Positions 10,124 through 18,830 of a stretch of DNA of 26,553 nt are shown here, one piece after another (position 1 is the stretch's first letter; each line of letters opens with the position of its first letter). The notes under the pieces were generated by a model. That model saw nothing but the letters and a program-made list of their open reading frames with translations, was not told the origin of the DNA and ran no database searches. The position numbers were made by a program, and so were the translations under genes. Origin of the DNA: Gnetum montanum (lineage: Eukaryota > Streptophyta > Gnetopsida > Gnetales > Gnetaceae); contig MNCI01035832.1 of NCBI GenBank assembly GCA_015680685.1, forward strand, positions 481,223-507,775, written 5' to 3'.

Positions 10124-11232
10124 CCCTGTTAGTCACCACCTCTAACTCCATTCATCATTAGGGGGCCAACGTCTTCGACAGCCCCCATCCCATCCAACAA
10201 CATTAAGAAACCTCCTCGTCCCACAAGGCGAGAAGCCTACTTGGTGGGCGAGGCGTCGAAGGGGAATACCGTCAAAAGTATCTCTAAGGCTACACCTTCA
10301 CCCCTTGTATTTACACATTTGTCACCAAAGATGAAGGTCGACACGATTACACAGCCTGCATCACCTCGCCGACAAAGATCCCAACCTAGGTTCGAGGCCG
10401 TCTCTCCTTAAGAGATTCATCTTCTAGGAAAAATTGAGGAGGAAAGTGTCAAACTGGTGGGAGGCCAAGACTTCTTGGACGCCCTCACCTAGGTCGTGCA
10501 AGCCCTAAGGCAGAAAAATGCTACGTTGAACTTGTACAACCTAGTCGTGACATCTATACCTCACAGTGAGGCCCTAGTCCACATGTTAGTGGTGATTCTG
10601 ATCAACGAAAACATGCCAGCGAACGATAAAGAAATCCACTCAATCATACTCCCCTTTGTACCCATAAAGTTCACAGTACCTCAATTAAATTTTAGCAGTG
10701 ACATCATTAAGAAAGATCCCGAAGGGAGTTAAGTGACTACGGTGCCTCTCTTCATCATAATTCAGGTTGGCCAACACTAGATTCGAAGGGTACACATTGA
10801 TCATGGGGCTACCACATATGTCATTTCCTTCCCTATTATAGATAAGTTGGGATTGGTCGACCAGATCAAACCAATGGCGACGTCGTGTTTGCGGTCCTTC
10901 CACGGGGCATGCATCCTGGTGAAGGGCATAGTTCACGTAAACTTCGTAGCAGGGGACCAGTTTCCCATAGACGAACGTTCGTCATGGTCAAAGAAATTTC
11001 CAGGTTTAACCTGATCTTGGGAAGATCATGGTTAGCACAACTTAGGGCTATCTCCTCACCTATACACTAGGAAATCCACTTACCATACGCGAGTAAAGAG
11101 GTGATAATCCATGGCGATGGGGTAGTAACACAAGCAATTAGCAAAGTAGGCATGGAACAAGGTTTAGAAGTTACAACCTCTGAAGATGAAGCACCTGTTC
11201 ATGCCTGCATTAATCATACAACGAAGGGATTG
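10124..11232 (+). pseudogene. Gag-Pol linker and aspartic protease
   Basis: The protease cuts the Gag-Pol polyprotein. The gag frame continues through a linker (Pro/Arg-rich, then acidic) with stops near 10408, 10490 and 10730. The active-site region is RRVHIDHGATTYVIS, with D-H-G-A at 10799-10810 where D-T/S-G-A is usual. The flap and C-terminal part follow, ending in the conserved NLILGRSWLAQL (about 11010-11045). A frameshift near 10960-10990 moves the reading from the 7568 frame to the next one; after it the frame runs past a TAG at 11068 to 11232, where a possible splice donor G|GTTAGC lies. The active-site Thr/Ser to His change would probably impair activity. Confidence 0.8.
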
Positions 11233-11335
11233 GTTAGCATATGCCTAAGTTTTTCATTTCATTCAAATTTTCACCCATTGGCAGTGTTTGTAAAATTTTC
11301 AAAATTTTTAATAAAAAAAGGGGGGTTCCATGCTG

Positions 11336-11469
11336 TCATGGGTTAGCCCTGTTTGCATCACCTTTACCATTTGGCCCTGCTTCATCTACTTGTGCATCGC
11401 CTACTCCTATGTTGCCCCCTATTGGCTCTTCATTTTCTCCCTCCATGGGCTCACATTTTTGTTGAGAGC
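11336..11469 (-). pseudogene. cargo gene, terminal exon 7
   Basis: The acceptor GATACAG lies at 11470 and the stop TGA at 11338-11336. The best frame reads CEPMEGENEEPIGGNIGVGD and is acidic and Gly-rich, like the last exon of the flank gene. The phase is off by one from the preceding donor, so either a small indel occurred or one of the two splice sites is misplaced. Confidence 0.5.
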
Positions 11470-11550
11470 CTGTATCCCAAAAATAGAGTAGTTAGCTAGG
11501 GAAATGAATGCGATAAACGCTAACTATAGCACAACATTAAAGAAACTAAC

Positions 11551-12377
11551 CTAAGGAGAGCTTGCATCAGTCTCAAGAGGTATCTGGTCTAGACCGAGCC
11601 TGAGGTGATGCCCAATCTCCTCTATCGAAATTTCCATCCAACACTTGCCACTAGGCTCAACATTCATAGAAACAATTCTCTCCCTTTCCAAGATCGTCCA
11701 CTTTAGAGGTTCCCAGGAAAGGGAGGTGGTTGCAGTCTCTCCTATAGGAAGGTTCACCCTCAGGTCAGGAGACTCTGTGACCTTCACCTACTTTTTAAAC
11801 CTGGCATAGGCCTCAGAAGTGTTGGTGGCATTCACGAACGTCTCGTATGAGAACGCCTCCACAGCAGTGTTTTATACAATCTTCGATGGGTTTTGTTTTC
11901 TAGCTTGTATGTATATTTGTGATCCCTCTGTGTTTTCCCCCATTTGAAGACCTTAGCATTGATGTTCTTCATATCTTGGCACTTCTGGGCTAGCAAGTCC
12001 ATCTGCATTTGCTATTCAATTATTTCACGGGTTGACTCCACATTTTGATGAATGACAGTCTAGAACCTGGCATAGTCGTCCACAACCCTTTGTAAAGCAA
12101 CAGGGTTATGGTTACGGTTTATGAGAAAATTGATCCTCGACTTGAGGTTCTCCACCTCGGTGACCAGTTCGGCCTCTCTCTGATTGGCCCCTTGGACCCG
12201 TTTCCACAAGTACGGCGCATCTACACTCCCATAGAGAGCGCACCGTGTGCAAGACACATTTGTAAGCCTCGTCAAACGTACGACAAGACACCTCAATCAC
12301 GTCAGGTGAGAGTGTAGGCACCGCGCCTACCTCCATAGGTCGTGCTGGGTCCCAATTGAGCCGAGAGGTTGTTCAAG
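11551..12377 (-). pseudogene. cargo gene, exon 6 (coiled-coil-like)
   Basis: Bounded by acceptor TTTGTGAG at 12378 and donor CTTAG|GTTAGT at 11551. It opens with a short Gly/Ser region, then a long heptad-like charged stretch (EAELVTEVENLKSRINFLI), a QMQMDLLAQKCQDM block and WGKTQRDHK. The last 65 residues run from GETATTSLSW to LETDASSP. Each has a counterpart in flank exon 2576-1753. A coiled coil suggests self-association or a partner protein, which is inference. Confidence 0.65.
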
Positions 12378-12471
12378 CTCACAAAGCAAAGTAATCACAT
12401 TAGCATAACATAATCAACAAACTCAAAAATTTCAACGTAGCAACATAAGGATAGTTAACACTCCTACTTAC

Positions 12472-13008
12472 CCGCACGAGGGTCTGCCTACTGAAGGTGT
12501 TTGATCATGTCATTGACAAGTCCCTAAACAAATGCAAACTTGTCAGGGACTTCAGCCCATGACTCCATATGAGGTGGAGGAAGTCCTAAGACATTAGCAG
12601 TAGCACCTGTTACACGACTAAGCATGTTAGCAACGACCAAAATGGACTATGGTAAGGCATAAACAAAGCCTAACTCACTAGCATCCGGCTGTAGTCTTCC
12701 TTCTTGCCGATGCAAGACGATCACGATAGGCTTGGTAGAAGGCCCAGCCAAGTCCATGAAAGCCCCTACCTCATGCGTTAGTGCCTTTTCTTTCAGGAGA
12801 GCAGCATCTTTTTTATTTTGGGGAGGTACCTCTTCATTGATAGGAAGAGGCTCCCTAATGACAAGAGTCCCTGCCCTAGAGATAGCAGCTCCATTATTCT
12901 TGATCAGGGCCCTCTCCTCCAAAGTCGAGACCCCCATGTCTCTATTTGTCGCCCTCATCCTGAGGGCCGAGACTTCCTTGTTGCCTTCTTCTTCATCTTC
13001 TTCTTCTT
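12472..13008 (-). pseudogene. cargo gene, exon 5
   Basis: The exon opens with a Glu/Lys/Asp run encoded by an AAG/GAA-rich tract and ends at CGG|GTAAGT. Its middle is one open stretch (12958-12647) with charged and Pro-rich sequence. The last part, SWAEVPDKFAFV then LVNDMIKHLQ, aligns with flank exon 3146-2700 up to the splice donor. Two TAG stops fall near the end at Gln-like positions. Confidence 0.65.
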
Positions 13009-13143
13009 CTGCTCATAAATGACATGCATACGTTGATTCAAAACAAGTTAACTCAAAACAGATATCACGCTACAATGCATTGCCTAACGAAGCATAAAAT
13101 AGCAAGAAATAGCAAAGTAAACTAAATATTACATAATGCTCAC

Positions 13144-14175
13144 CAATAGGGGGTTGTGTTCGTCATAGCTTGAACAACAGTTTTTGCCCCTCCTGTTCAT
13201 GAGAGCTTTCCCTGGTTGGGGGAGGTCTCTTTCTTCACAGCTCCATAGGCACGGTCTCCCTATGTCATGTTCTCGATTATGGTAGGGGGAATCTCCCCTA
13301 TGCTATCCTAGCCGCAAGTGCTACGAATTGCCAAACCTTTAGTTGTTACAGACAACGACTCCTTGACCATTTCCAGGGGGTCTTGGGCTTTGCATAGTCT
13401 AAAGAACTTTTTGAATCCATGACTTAGGAATTTGGTCATGATCTAGCTCAAACCAGACTTCGTCCTCCTGGACCACTAGGAACTCTGCAAAGTGCTTTAA
13501 ACAACCTATGTAGAAAGTGTAGTGTATGTTAGAGCGGGACTCCGTTGGCTCACGGAGTCCCAAAAATCTCAGCCTGCAAACCACTACATAGGAACTCGGC
13601 CCATTTGTAACGGGCCCCCTCCTCCATAACTTCCCGGATTACCAAAGCCTGCTCAAGACCCAAGACTTTCCCCTAGGTGAGCAATTGAGGAAATGCACGA
13701 GCACAAAAGACTGGGTATATCCCCATGGAAGGACCTTCCTTAAGCTTGTCCATAGGGAACCCCTTTCACTCCTTGGTGAGCCTCAAACACTCCTCGATGT
13801 ATTGCTTCTGAAGGGTTAACTCCTGCTTGTCCTTCAACATCACGTTGGTGCCATCAATAGGGATGCCAAACAAATCTACAAATAGCTGGTCATTGATATC
13901 AATGACCACCTACACACCCTACACGTATGTACGAAAATGGCTCACCTACCCAGAGAAGGAGTTGACTAAGGAAAGCATCTCAACAGCAGGGACACCCAGA
14001 TTTGGAGCCATGAACAAATCCATAAGTCCAGCCATTTGGATTTTCTTGAGCAAAGGGTCCAGAGCCCCTCATTCTAACCAACTCTGGCTCACTGCTACTT
14101 CAGCATATTTGAAGTAAATGTTTCTCCCTTGCCTCTTGGCAGTTACCACCATCACCTCACAAGGCTTCTTTACTC
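13144..14175 (-). pseudogene. cargo gene, exon 4 (largest exon)
   Basis: Acceptor GTTGTAG at 14176, donor ATTG|GTGAGC at 13144. Order of blocks: VKKPCEVMVVTAKRQGRNIY, GLMDLFMAPNLGVPAVEML, VVIDINDQLFVDLFGIPIDG, an acidic/Lys block, IYPVFCARAFPQLLT, then after a frameshift YIGCLKHFAEFLVVQEDEVW and SLSVTTKGL. Every block has a counterpart in flank exon 4333-3291. The GIPIDG region weakly recalls the pattern L..L.G.PIDG..V in plant mobile-domain proteins; I give that little weight. Stops are mostly TAG. Confidence 0.75.
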
Positions 14176-14257
14176 CTACAACAATGATTGCAAAACGTAC
14201 TTAGCATAAAAAAACTACAAAAACACTTGAGCATGTGGTGCCCGCCTGTTAACCCAC

Positions 14258-14513
14258 CAGGTCTATACAGTGAGGGGAATAGCAAGAGTTCAGCTGCCAG
14301 GACCGCTTCAAACATGACATTTTTGAAAGGTTCTCTCCACTCCTTGTCCAGCCAACCTTTCATCCTACAATGATCGTAGAAGGTGGCGAGTGTGCGTAGG
14401 TGGGAACAGTATCCCTCCCCGTAATGAGCAATCACGCCCACTCGTAGGCTCTTGAGGAAAATTCCCGTAGGGCTAGTTGCGTTGTGAGCAACTCACCCGG
14501 TTGATCATGAACC
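14258..14513 (-). pseudogene. cargo gene, exon 3
   Basis: Acceptor GATGACAG at 14514, donor CCTG|GTGGGT at 14258; the one-base overhang fits the next exon (phase 1). RVHDQ follows the acceptor, then a one-base shift leads into the clean stretch GVIAHYGEGYCSHLRTLATF to FPSLYRPG. The flank gene has RVNDQ and a matching block after it. Confidence 0.6.
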
Positions 14514-14617
14514 CTGTCATCATCAATATAGAACTTGGTGACAAGCACACACTATCAGCACTCGGCCAAGTATGGTTGAAGTTGCACAACCAAGCAAAGC
14601 AAAGATGCGAAACTCAC

Positions 14618-15067
14618 CTGCCAACACAATAGACAGTCCCTTGTTGGTTCTGAAAGTATGTCACCGTGTGGCACGTAAGATACAATGTGTTGAACAGGTG
14701 ATAACACTGGTATTCTAGCATATCCCAGATCCAGGCTAAACACCTCAACCCTGTTGAGTGTTGGTTAGACCCTCCTCCCAGCCTGCTTGTCGTCGCATCA
14801 TCAGAAAGGTATCTCAGGATGCCCTGATTTGTCCTTGGTAGTATGGCCTCTATTATGTCGGATGCCTATGCTTCGTCTAAGGAGGACCAAACCATGAGAC
14901 TAAAATGGCTGAGAAGGAACTACAAAAAGTCTCGTGCCCCACCCTTGAACCAAAAATCTTGCTCTCCCAAACTTATCGAGGGAGGAGGAACATTGGCCAT
15001 AGGTCTGCTCACATGACATAGGACCCCTTCAAGGTCCTAAATGATTAGCCTAGACCTTGGCCCTACT
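14618..15067 (-). pseudogene. cargo gene, exon 2, FCP1/NIF-like HAD domain
   Basis: Acceptor CATGCAG at 15068, donor GGCAG|GTGAGT at 14618. In the frame set by exon 1, about 150 residues are read with only three TAGs. Near the start comes a hydrophobic strand then DLEGVLCHV, like HAD motif I (DxDx[T/V]) with Glu in place of the second Asp. About 40 residues on, ARDFL, FLLSHFSLMVWSSLDEA and a DIIEAILP helix resemble the FCP1/NIF pattern RP...FL...F.V.(I/V)W(T/S)S. In that family this fold removes phosphates from proteins such as the RNA polymerase II tail. The Asp to Glu change would argue against activity. Assignment is by pattern recall only. Confidence 0.45.
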
Positions 15068-15588
15068 CTGCATGATGAAAATAGCAAATATTGATATCAA
15101 ATTTAAATGCAATGCATGCGTAACATAGAAATGCTTAGCAGAATGCGAATGTAGCATAACATAACCCCTTGTTCACAATAGCGTAGCAAAGATGCGAAAG
15201 CCTAGCGTAGTAAGAACATGCAAGTAGCTTAGCGTAGCAACAAAATAACTAACAACATACTCAAACAAAAACATGCACCGCGACGCTACATCACACATAT
15301 CCAAACCCTCCCGATGGTTTTGCGCCGCGGCATGCCAAGGTTAAGCAACTTAAAGGGCCTTAGCCCTGTAGTCGCGACAATCGCAGCGGTGGAAACAACC
15401 TTGCATGCAATCACAACGAGACCCTTGCATAATAGCCACGACCAAAAGAAAAAGAGGTTGCGGCAACACAAAAGCTCAAATAACACGGCTGCAGAAAATA
15501 CAAATAGCAAAACAAATGAGATGAAAAACCAGAGTAGAATGCGATAGAAGGTGCAAGATGAAAAGGGTGAAGAGACATGAAAACTCAC

Positions 15589-15698
15589 TGAGTCAATGGT
15601 GTGCTCTCCCACACTGGAACGTGCACTTGTGGCCCACACCTCAAGGTCTTTTTCACCTCCTCGACCTTTGCAAACATCAACTAAGTTTTAGGAGCCAT
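15589..15698 (-). pseudogene. cargo gene, first coding exon
   Basis: ATG at 15698-15696 lies in a favourable context (GGCCATGGCT). The exon runs MAPKT, one TAG, LMFAKVEEVKKTLRCGPQVH and on to a donor A|GTGAGT at 15588. Two leftover bases plus the first base of the next exon keep the frame. It is the only upstream ATG that joins exon 2 in frame with a good donor. Confidence 0.5.
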
Positions 15699-15847
15699 GG
15701 CCTTGCTTGCAGATTCACGACCTTCACTTTAGAAATTAGCCTCGCTAATCAATTAACAAAATTGCTACGCGCTCCAAAATCACCGAGTGCTCCGATGATG
15801 ATTCTACGCTTTTATGGTGAAAATGTTAAAATTACCAAGGTTCAATC

Positions 15848-15900
15848 CCTATTTATGGCAGTCGTGGAAAAATGAGGAAACTTTTTTTTTCTCTCTCTCT
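15848..15900 (-). promoter_or_regulatory. candidate promoter of the antisense gene
   Basis: On the - strand a CATAAATAGG box (15857-15848) lies about 155 bp upstream of the exon 1 ATG. A GA-rich and A-rich tract (15900-15877) lies just before it. A TATA-like box at this distance is normal for a plant pol II gene. This would make the cargo gene a transcription unit of its own, running against the retrotransposon's RNA. Confidence 0.35.
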
Positions 15901-16560
15901 AATTAATGTGGAGCGTGGCATGTAGCGTAGCATGCTCGCCACGGCATCATGACACTATTAGCATTTAAACCTTGACATACTTCAAGCCAATTACTCGCCT
16001 TCCCGAAAATGAAAAAATAATATAATAATATTTTTTTTCGATTAAAGGTCCAAAAAGACCTTAAACTAACAAGCCTAGCATAATTGCGCTCCTCAAGACC
16101 CAAAAGATAGTAATTCTGACCCATAATGTTCACAGGCTGCAGTGACATTAAACTAACTACACCCTTACATTAGCAGTTACCTCATACGACTCAACATAGG
16201 TGGTAGCATATTTCCTAACAGTTTCGTGTCTTCATTCCCACACTGGCAATTCAATACCCCTAATACTTGTAATTTTATCCTTTTCACTATTATTTTGCAT
16301 ATCAAGATTTTGCATGTCGCAATATTGCAGTGCAAGATGACACTAAACTAGCAGTTTAGCATTCACATATCAATGGTTACACAACTTTGCACTTCACATC
16401 AACAATTTACATATCTTTAACAATTCTAGACTCTTGTGCCTTGGTGGTCCGCCACGACCTTAAACTATTAAACTCTTAATCTTTACATCACCTTACTTAG
16501 CAAGTCGCATCTCGGTGTTGCTTTGCAGATTTACGTTTCACACAATCTCTGATGACCCTT
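15901..16560. other. AT-rich part of the candidate intron, with ACCTTAAACT motifs
   Basis: No open frame is worth calling. The stretch holds copies of a motif like GACCTTAAACTA (about 16055-16067, 16456-16468) and looser versions near 16142 and 16336-16350. The same motif builds the 30-bp tandem repeats downstream of integrase at 20093-20337. It lies between the antisense gene's start and the sense splice acceptor. Confidence 0.45.
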
Positions 16561-16587
16561 ACCCAAGCTTTCATCTTATGATGGCAG

Positions 16588-17690
16588 GTTAAGCAAGAGA
16601 TGGAAACCTATCGTGCCCTTTCCACACCTCTAATGTTAGCAAGGCCGCAAGGCAAGCTAGCGAGATAGTTAAACCCCGACATGATTGACTAGGGGTCGAC
16701 TACGATTAACACTATAGCAACCTTATAAGCACCCCTGGATTGGCCCAGACACCTGGTCCATGTCTTAGATTTAGAGGTCAAGGATGTAACCGAGGATCCT
16801 CTTGTCGAGATACCCGTAACCACGTCAAGAAGGGAGGTAAATACATTAAGACTTAGCTCCCTCCTATACACACAAATACATGAGGGTATAGTCAAAACTT
16901 TGCAGGATCACATCAATGTCTTCGCATGGTCATACAACGACATGTCGGGTCTGGATCCATGGCTGATTCAGCATAACATTGTCTTAGACCCACATGTAAG
17001 GGTAGTCAAGAAAAAGGTGCGTAAGATTAAGCCAGAAATCGCACTAGCCATGAGGGACGAAATCACTAAGTTATACCGAGCATGTTTCATCTGCGCAGTC
17101 GACTATTCAGAGTGGGTGTCCAACATCGTTGTGGTTTCAAAGAAAATAGGAGGGATACATATCTGTATAGACTTTCGAGACTTGAACAAGGCAACGATCA
17201 AAGAAAACTTCCCACTCCTAAGCATCAATCAACTCATCGACACCACAGTTGGTCATGCTTTGCTATCCTTCATGGATGGCTTCTCCGGATACAACCAAAT
17301 CCACATCAACCCAGAGCTCCAGTTGTCGACAACCTTCATGACTCCATGGGGAACCTTCTGCTATACCATGATGCCTTTCAGGCTCAAGAATGCTGGGGAA
17401 ACCTACCAGTGAGCCATGACCTATATTTTCAGTGACTACATCCTAGAAACATTAAACGATTACGTGGATGATATAGCGGTTAAGTCCAAAGAGGCAACCC
17501 ACCACCCACACAATCTAGAGTTAGTCCTCAAGTGCTGCCAAAGGCATGATTTACGTCTTAATCCTAAGAAGTGTGTCTTTGAGGTAAAGACCAGATGCAT
17601 GTTAGGGTTTGTAGTATCAGAGGCCGAAATACGAGTGGACCAAGACATAGTCAAGGCCATTTTCAATCTAGCCCCCCTACAAATCTTAAG
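16588..17690 (+). pseudogene. pol: pol: linker and reverse transcriptase
   Basis: RT copies the genomic RNA into DNA. One frame runs from the candidate splice acceptor through a linker (stops near 16621, 16690, 16726) into RT. Recognisable blocks are DHINVFAWSYNDMSGLDP, then WVSNIVVVSKKIGGIHICID, DFRDLNKATIKENFPL, LSFMDGFSGYNQI, TPWGTFCYTMMPFRLKNAG and the catalytic YVDD at 17461-17472, followed by LNPKKCVFEV and a LGF box. All three catalytic Asp residues (FMDGFSG and YVDD) are kept. A TGA at 17410-17412 falls where Arg is usual (YQR). A frameshift near 17680 ends this frame. Length and order are normal for plant gypsy RT. Confidence 0.93.
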
Positions 17691-18230
17691 GAGTTATGTG
17701 GTTTATAGGGTAGAGTGCAATTCATTCGAAGGTTTATAGCAAAGTTGACCAACAAGTTACACCCCATGCAACATCTTCTAAAGAAGGGGGTTGACTTTGA
17801 GTGGATAGCCCAGTGTCAACAAGCCTTCGAAAACCTGAAGAAGGAGCTCTTTCACCTCCCAACGGTACACCCACCGCAAAGGAACAAGCCTTTCTTCATA
17901 TACCTTGCCACCTCTGACGCATCCATAGCTACACTGCTATGTCAAAACTGGGATGACGATTCTGAGATATCGGTGTATTACCTGAGCCACGCACTGATAT
18001 CATACGAGGAAAAATATAATGAGGTGGAGAGGAACTTCCTAGCCTTAGTGTTCGTGCTAAAAAAATGGTGGCACTACCTATTCCACAGCACAACCAATAT
18101 CATTTGCAAAAGTAACATACTTCGGGCTATCACTAGCAACTTGTAAGAAAGTAGCAGGATAGCCCGATGGAAAGCAATAACTGCAGAGTTCAACCTACAT
18201 TATGTAAGTCAATCATTGAAAAAGGGCCAA
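17690..18230 (+). pseudogene. pol: pol: RNase H (gypsy type) and connection
   Basis: After the frameshift the reading continues in one frame through the connection (FIRRFIAKLTNKLHPMQHLL, then GVDFEWIAQCQQAFENLKKE) into RNase H. The first strand is FFIYLATSDASI, with the catalytic Asp. The YYLSHALISYEEKYNEVER stretch carries the catalytic Glu region, and LALVFVLKKWWHYL follows. This domain degrades RNA in RNA/DNA hybrids. A TAA at 18144-18146 interrupts it before the RWKAITAEFNL stretch. Confidence 0.85.
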
Positions 18231-18830
18231 GCCATAGCAACCCAACTTGTGGCCTCACCAGTCGACGACCAGGCAACCGTAGATCTTGAGTTCCCAGATG
18301 AATACGTTAGCAATGTTGCCATCATCCCATTGCATTTTGAGGCAACCTTACATTTTGACGGTGCCTCAACCACGCGAGGAGGTAGCGCCGCTACCATGAT
18401 CACATTTCCGTCTGGGGAAATGTACCCATCCACTTATCGTTTTATGTTCCCTTGCACCAACAACGTGGTGGAGTACAAGGGGCTACTCAGAGGCCTATTA
18501 ACTGCCTGTGCGCTATATGTACAACACCTAGCGATCCAGGGAGATTCACAGCTAGTCATGAATCAAATCACCGAAGTCTACGCCTACAAGGCTATGCACT
18601 TGCAACCCTACTACAACCTAGCAAAAATATTACTGAAGCAATTCATGACCATTGATGTGCAACACATGCCACTGAACGAGAACACGGTAGTAGGTGCCTT
18701 AGCTACCCTCACGTTAAATATCCCATCGCATTCCTTGGCAAACTTGCCAACTACGATCATAGAATGCATGGAGCCTATCACTCAGGTGGAACACGTGGCC
18801 TCTATCGATGCTATGGACACCCCTGAGTGA
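18231..18830 (+). pseudogene. pol: pol: second, archaeal-type RNase H
   Basis: A second RNase H follows the first in the same frame, a hallmark of the Tat lineage. Visible parts are LHFDGAST with the first catalytic Asp at 18357-18359, CTNNVVEYKGLLRGL with the Glu, and IQGDSQLVMNQ with the next Asp. The final motif, usually ADAL, reads VGAL here, so the last acidic residue appears lost. This is an open frame of over 200 codons ending in TGA, the longest clean part of pol. Extra RNase H domains are thought to offset a weakened first domain; that is family knowledge. Confidence 0.85.

Larger units (their letters stand above)
11336..15698 (-). pseudogene. antisense seven-exon cargo gene inside the retrotransposon
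   Basis: On the - strand seven exon-like blocks carry GT/AG ends: 15698-15589, 15067-14618, 14513-14258, 14175-13144, 13008-12472, 12377-11551 and 11469-11336, about 3.35 kb or 1100 codons. Exon 1-2 and 2-3 junctions keep the frame. Exons 3-7 match the gene in the left flank in order. The region from exon 2 looks like an FCP1/NIF-type HAD domain; exon 4 holds a VVIDINDQLFVDLFGIPIDG block; exons 5-6 are charged and coiled-coil-like; the last exon is acidic and Gly-rich. In-frame TAGs and a few frameshifts show it is no longer functional. Capture of a host gene, or a nested gene-carrying transposon, are both possible. No function beyond the HAD resemblance can be stated. Confidence 0.75.
11233..16587 (+). 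other. candidate pol intron between protease and RT (5355 bp)
   Basis: The sense strand has no pol coding between these points. The end of the protease exon (TTG|GTTAGC at 11232/11233) and the resumption (GGCAG|GTTAAG at 16587/16588) are both in phase 0 and in the same pol frame. Directly after the acceptor, an open pol linker leads into RT. Ogre elements are known to have a spliced intron at this position. The alternative is a nested insertion with no splicing. Unlike known Ogre introns it carries a gene on the other strand. Confidence 0.55.

Noticed and set aside
11241-11465. + strand frames just after the protease exon
   Set aside because: They run past the sense splice donor and are shadows of the antisense terminal exon, which has the coherent acidic frame and stop.
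12732-13022. 96-codon + frame ending in a Ser run
   Set aside because: Shadow of the antisense exon 5, whose AAG/GAA tract reads as Ser on the other strand.
15286-15639. 117-codon - strand frame, Phe/Leu/Cys-rich, membrane-like
   Set aside because: It starts out of frame with exon 1 of the antisense gene and runs through its GTGAGT donor into intron 1; hydrophobicity follows from the pyrimidine-rich intron.
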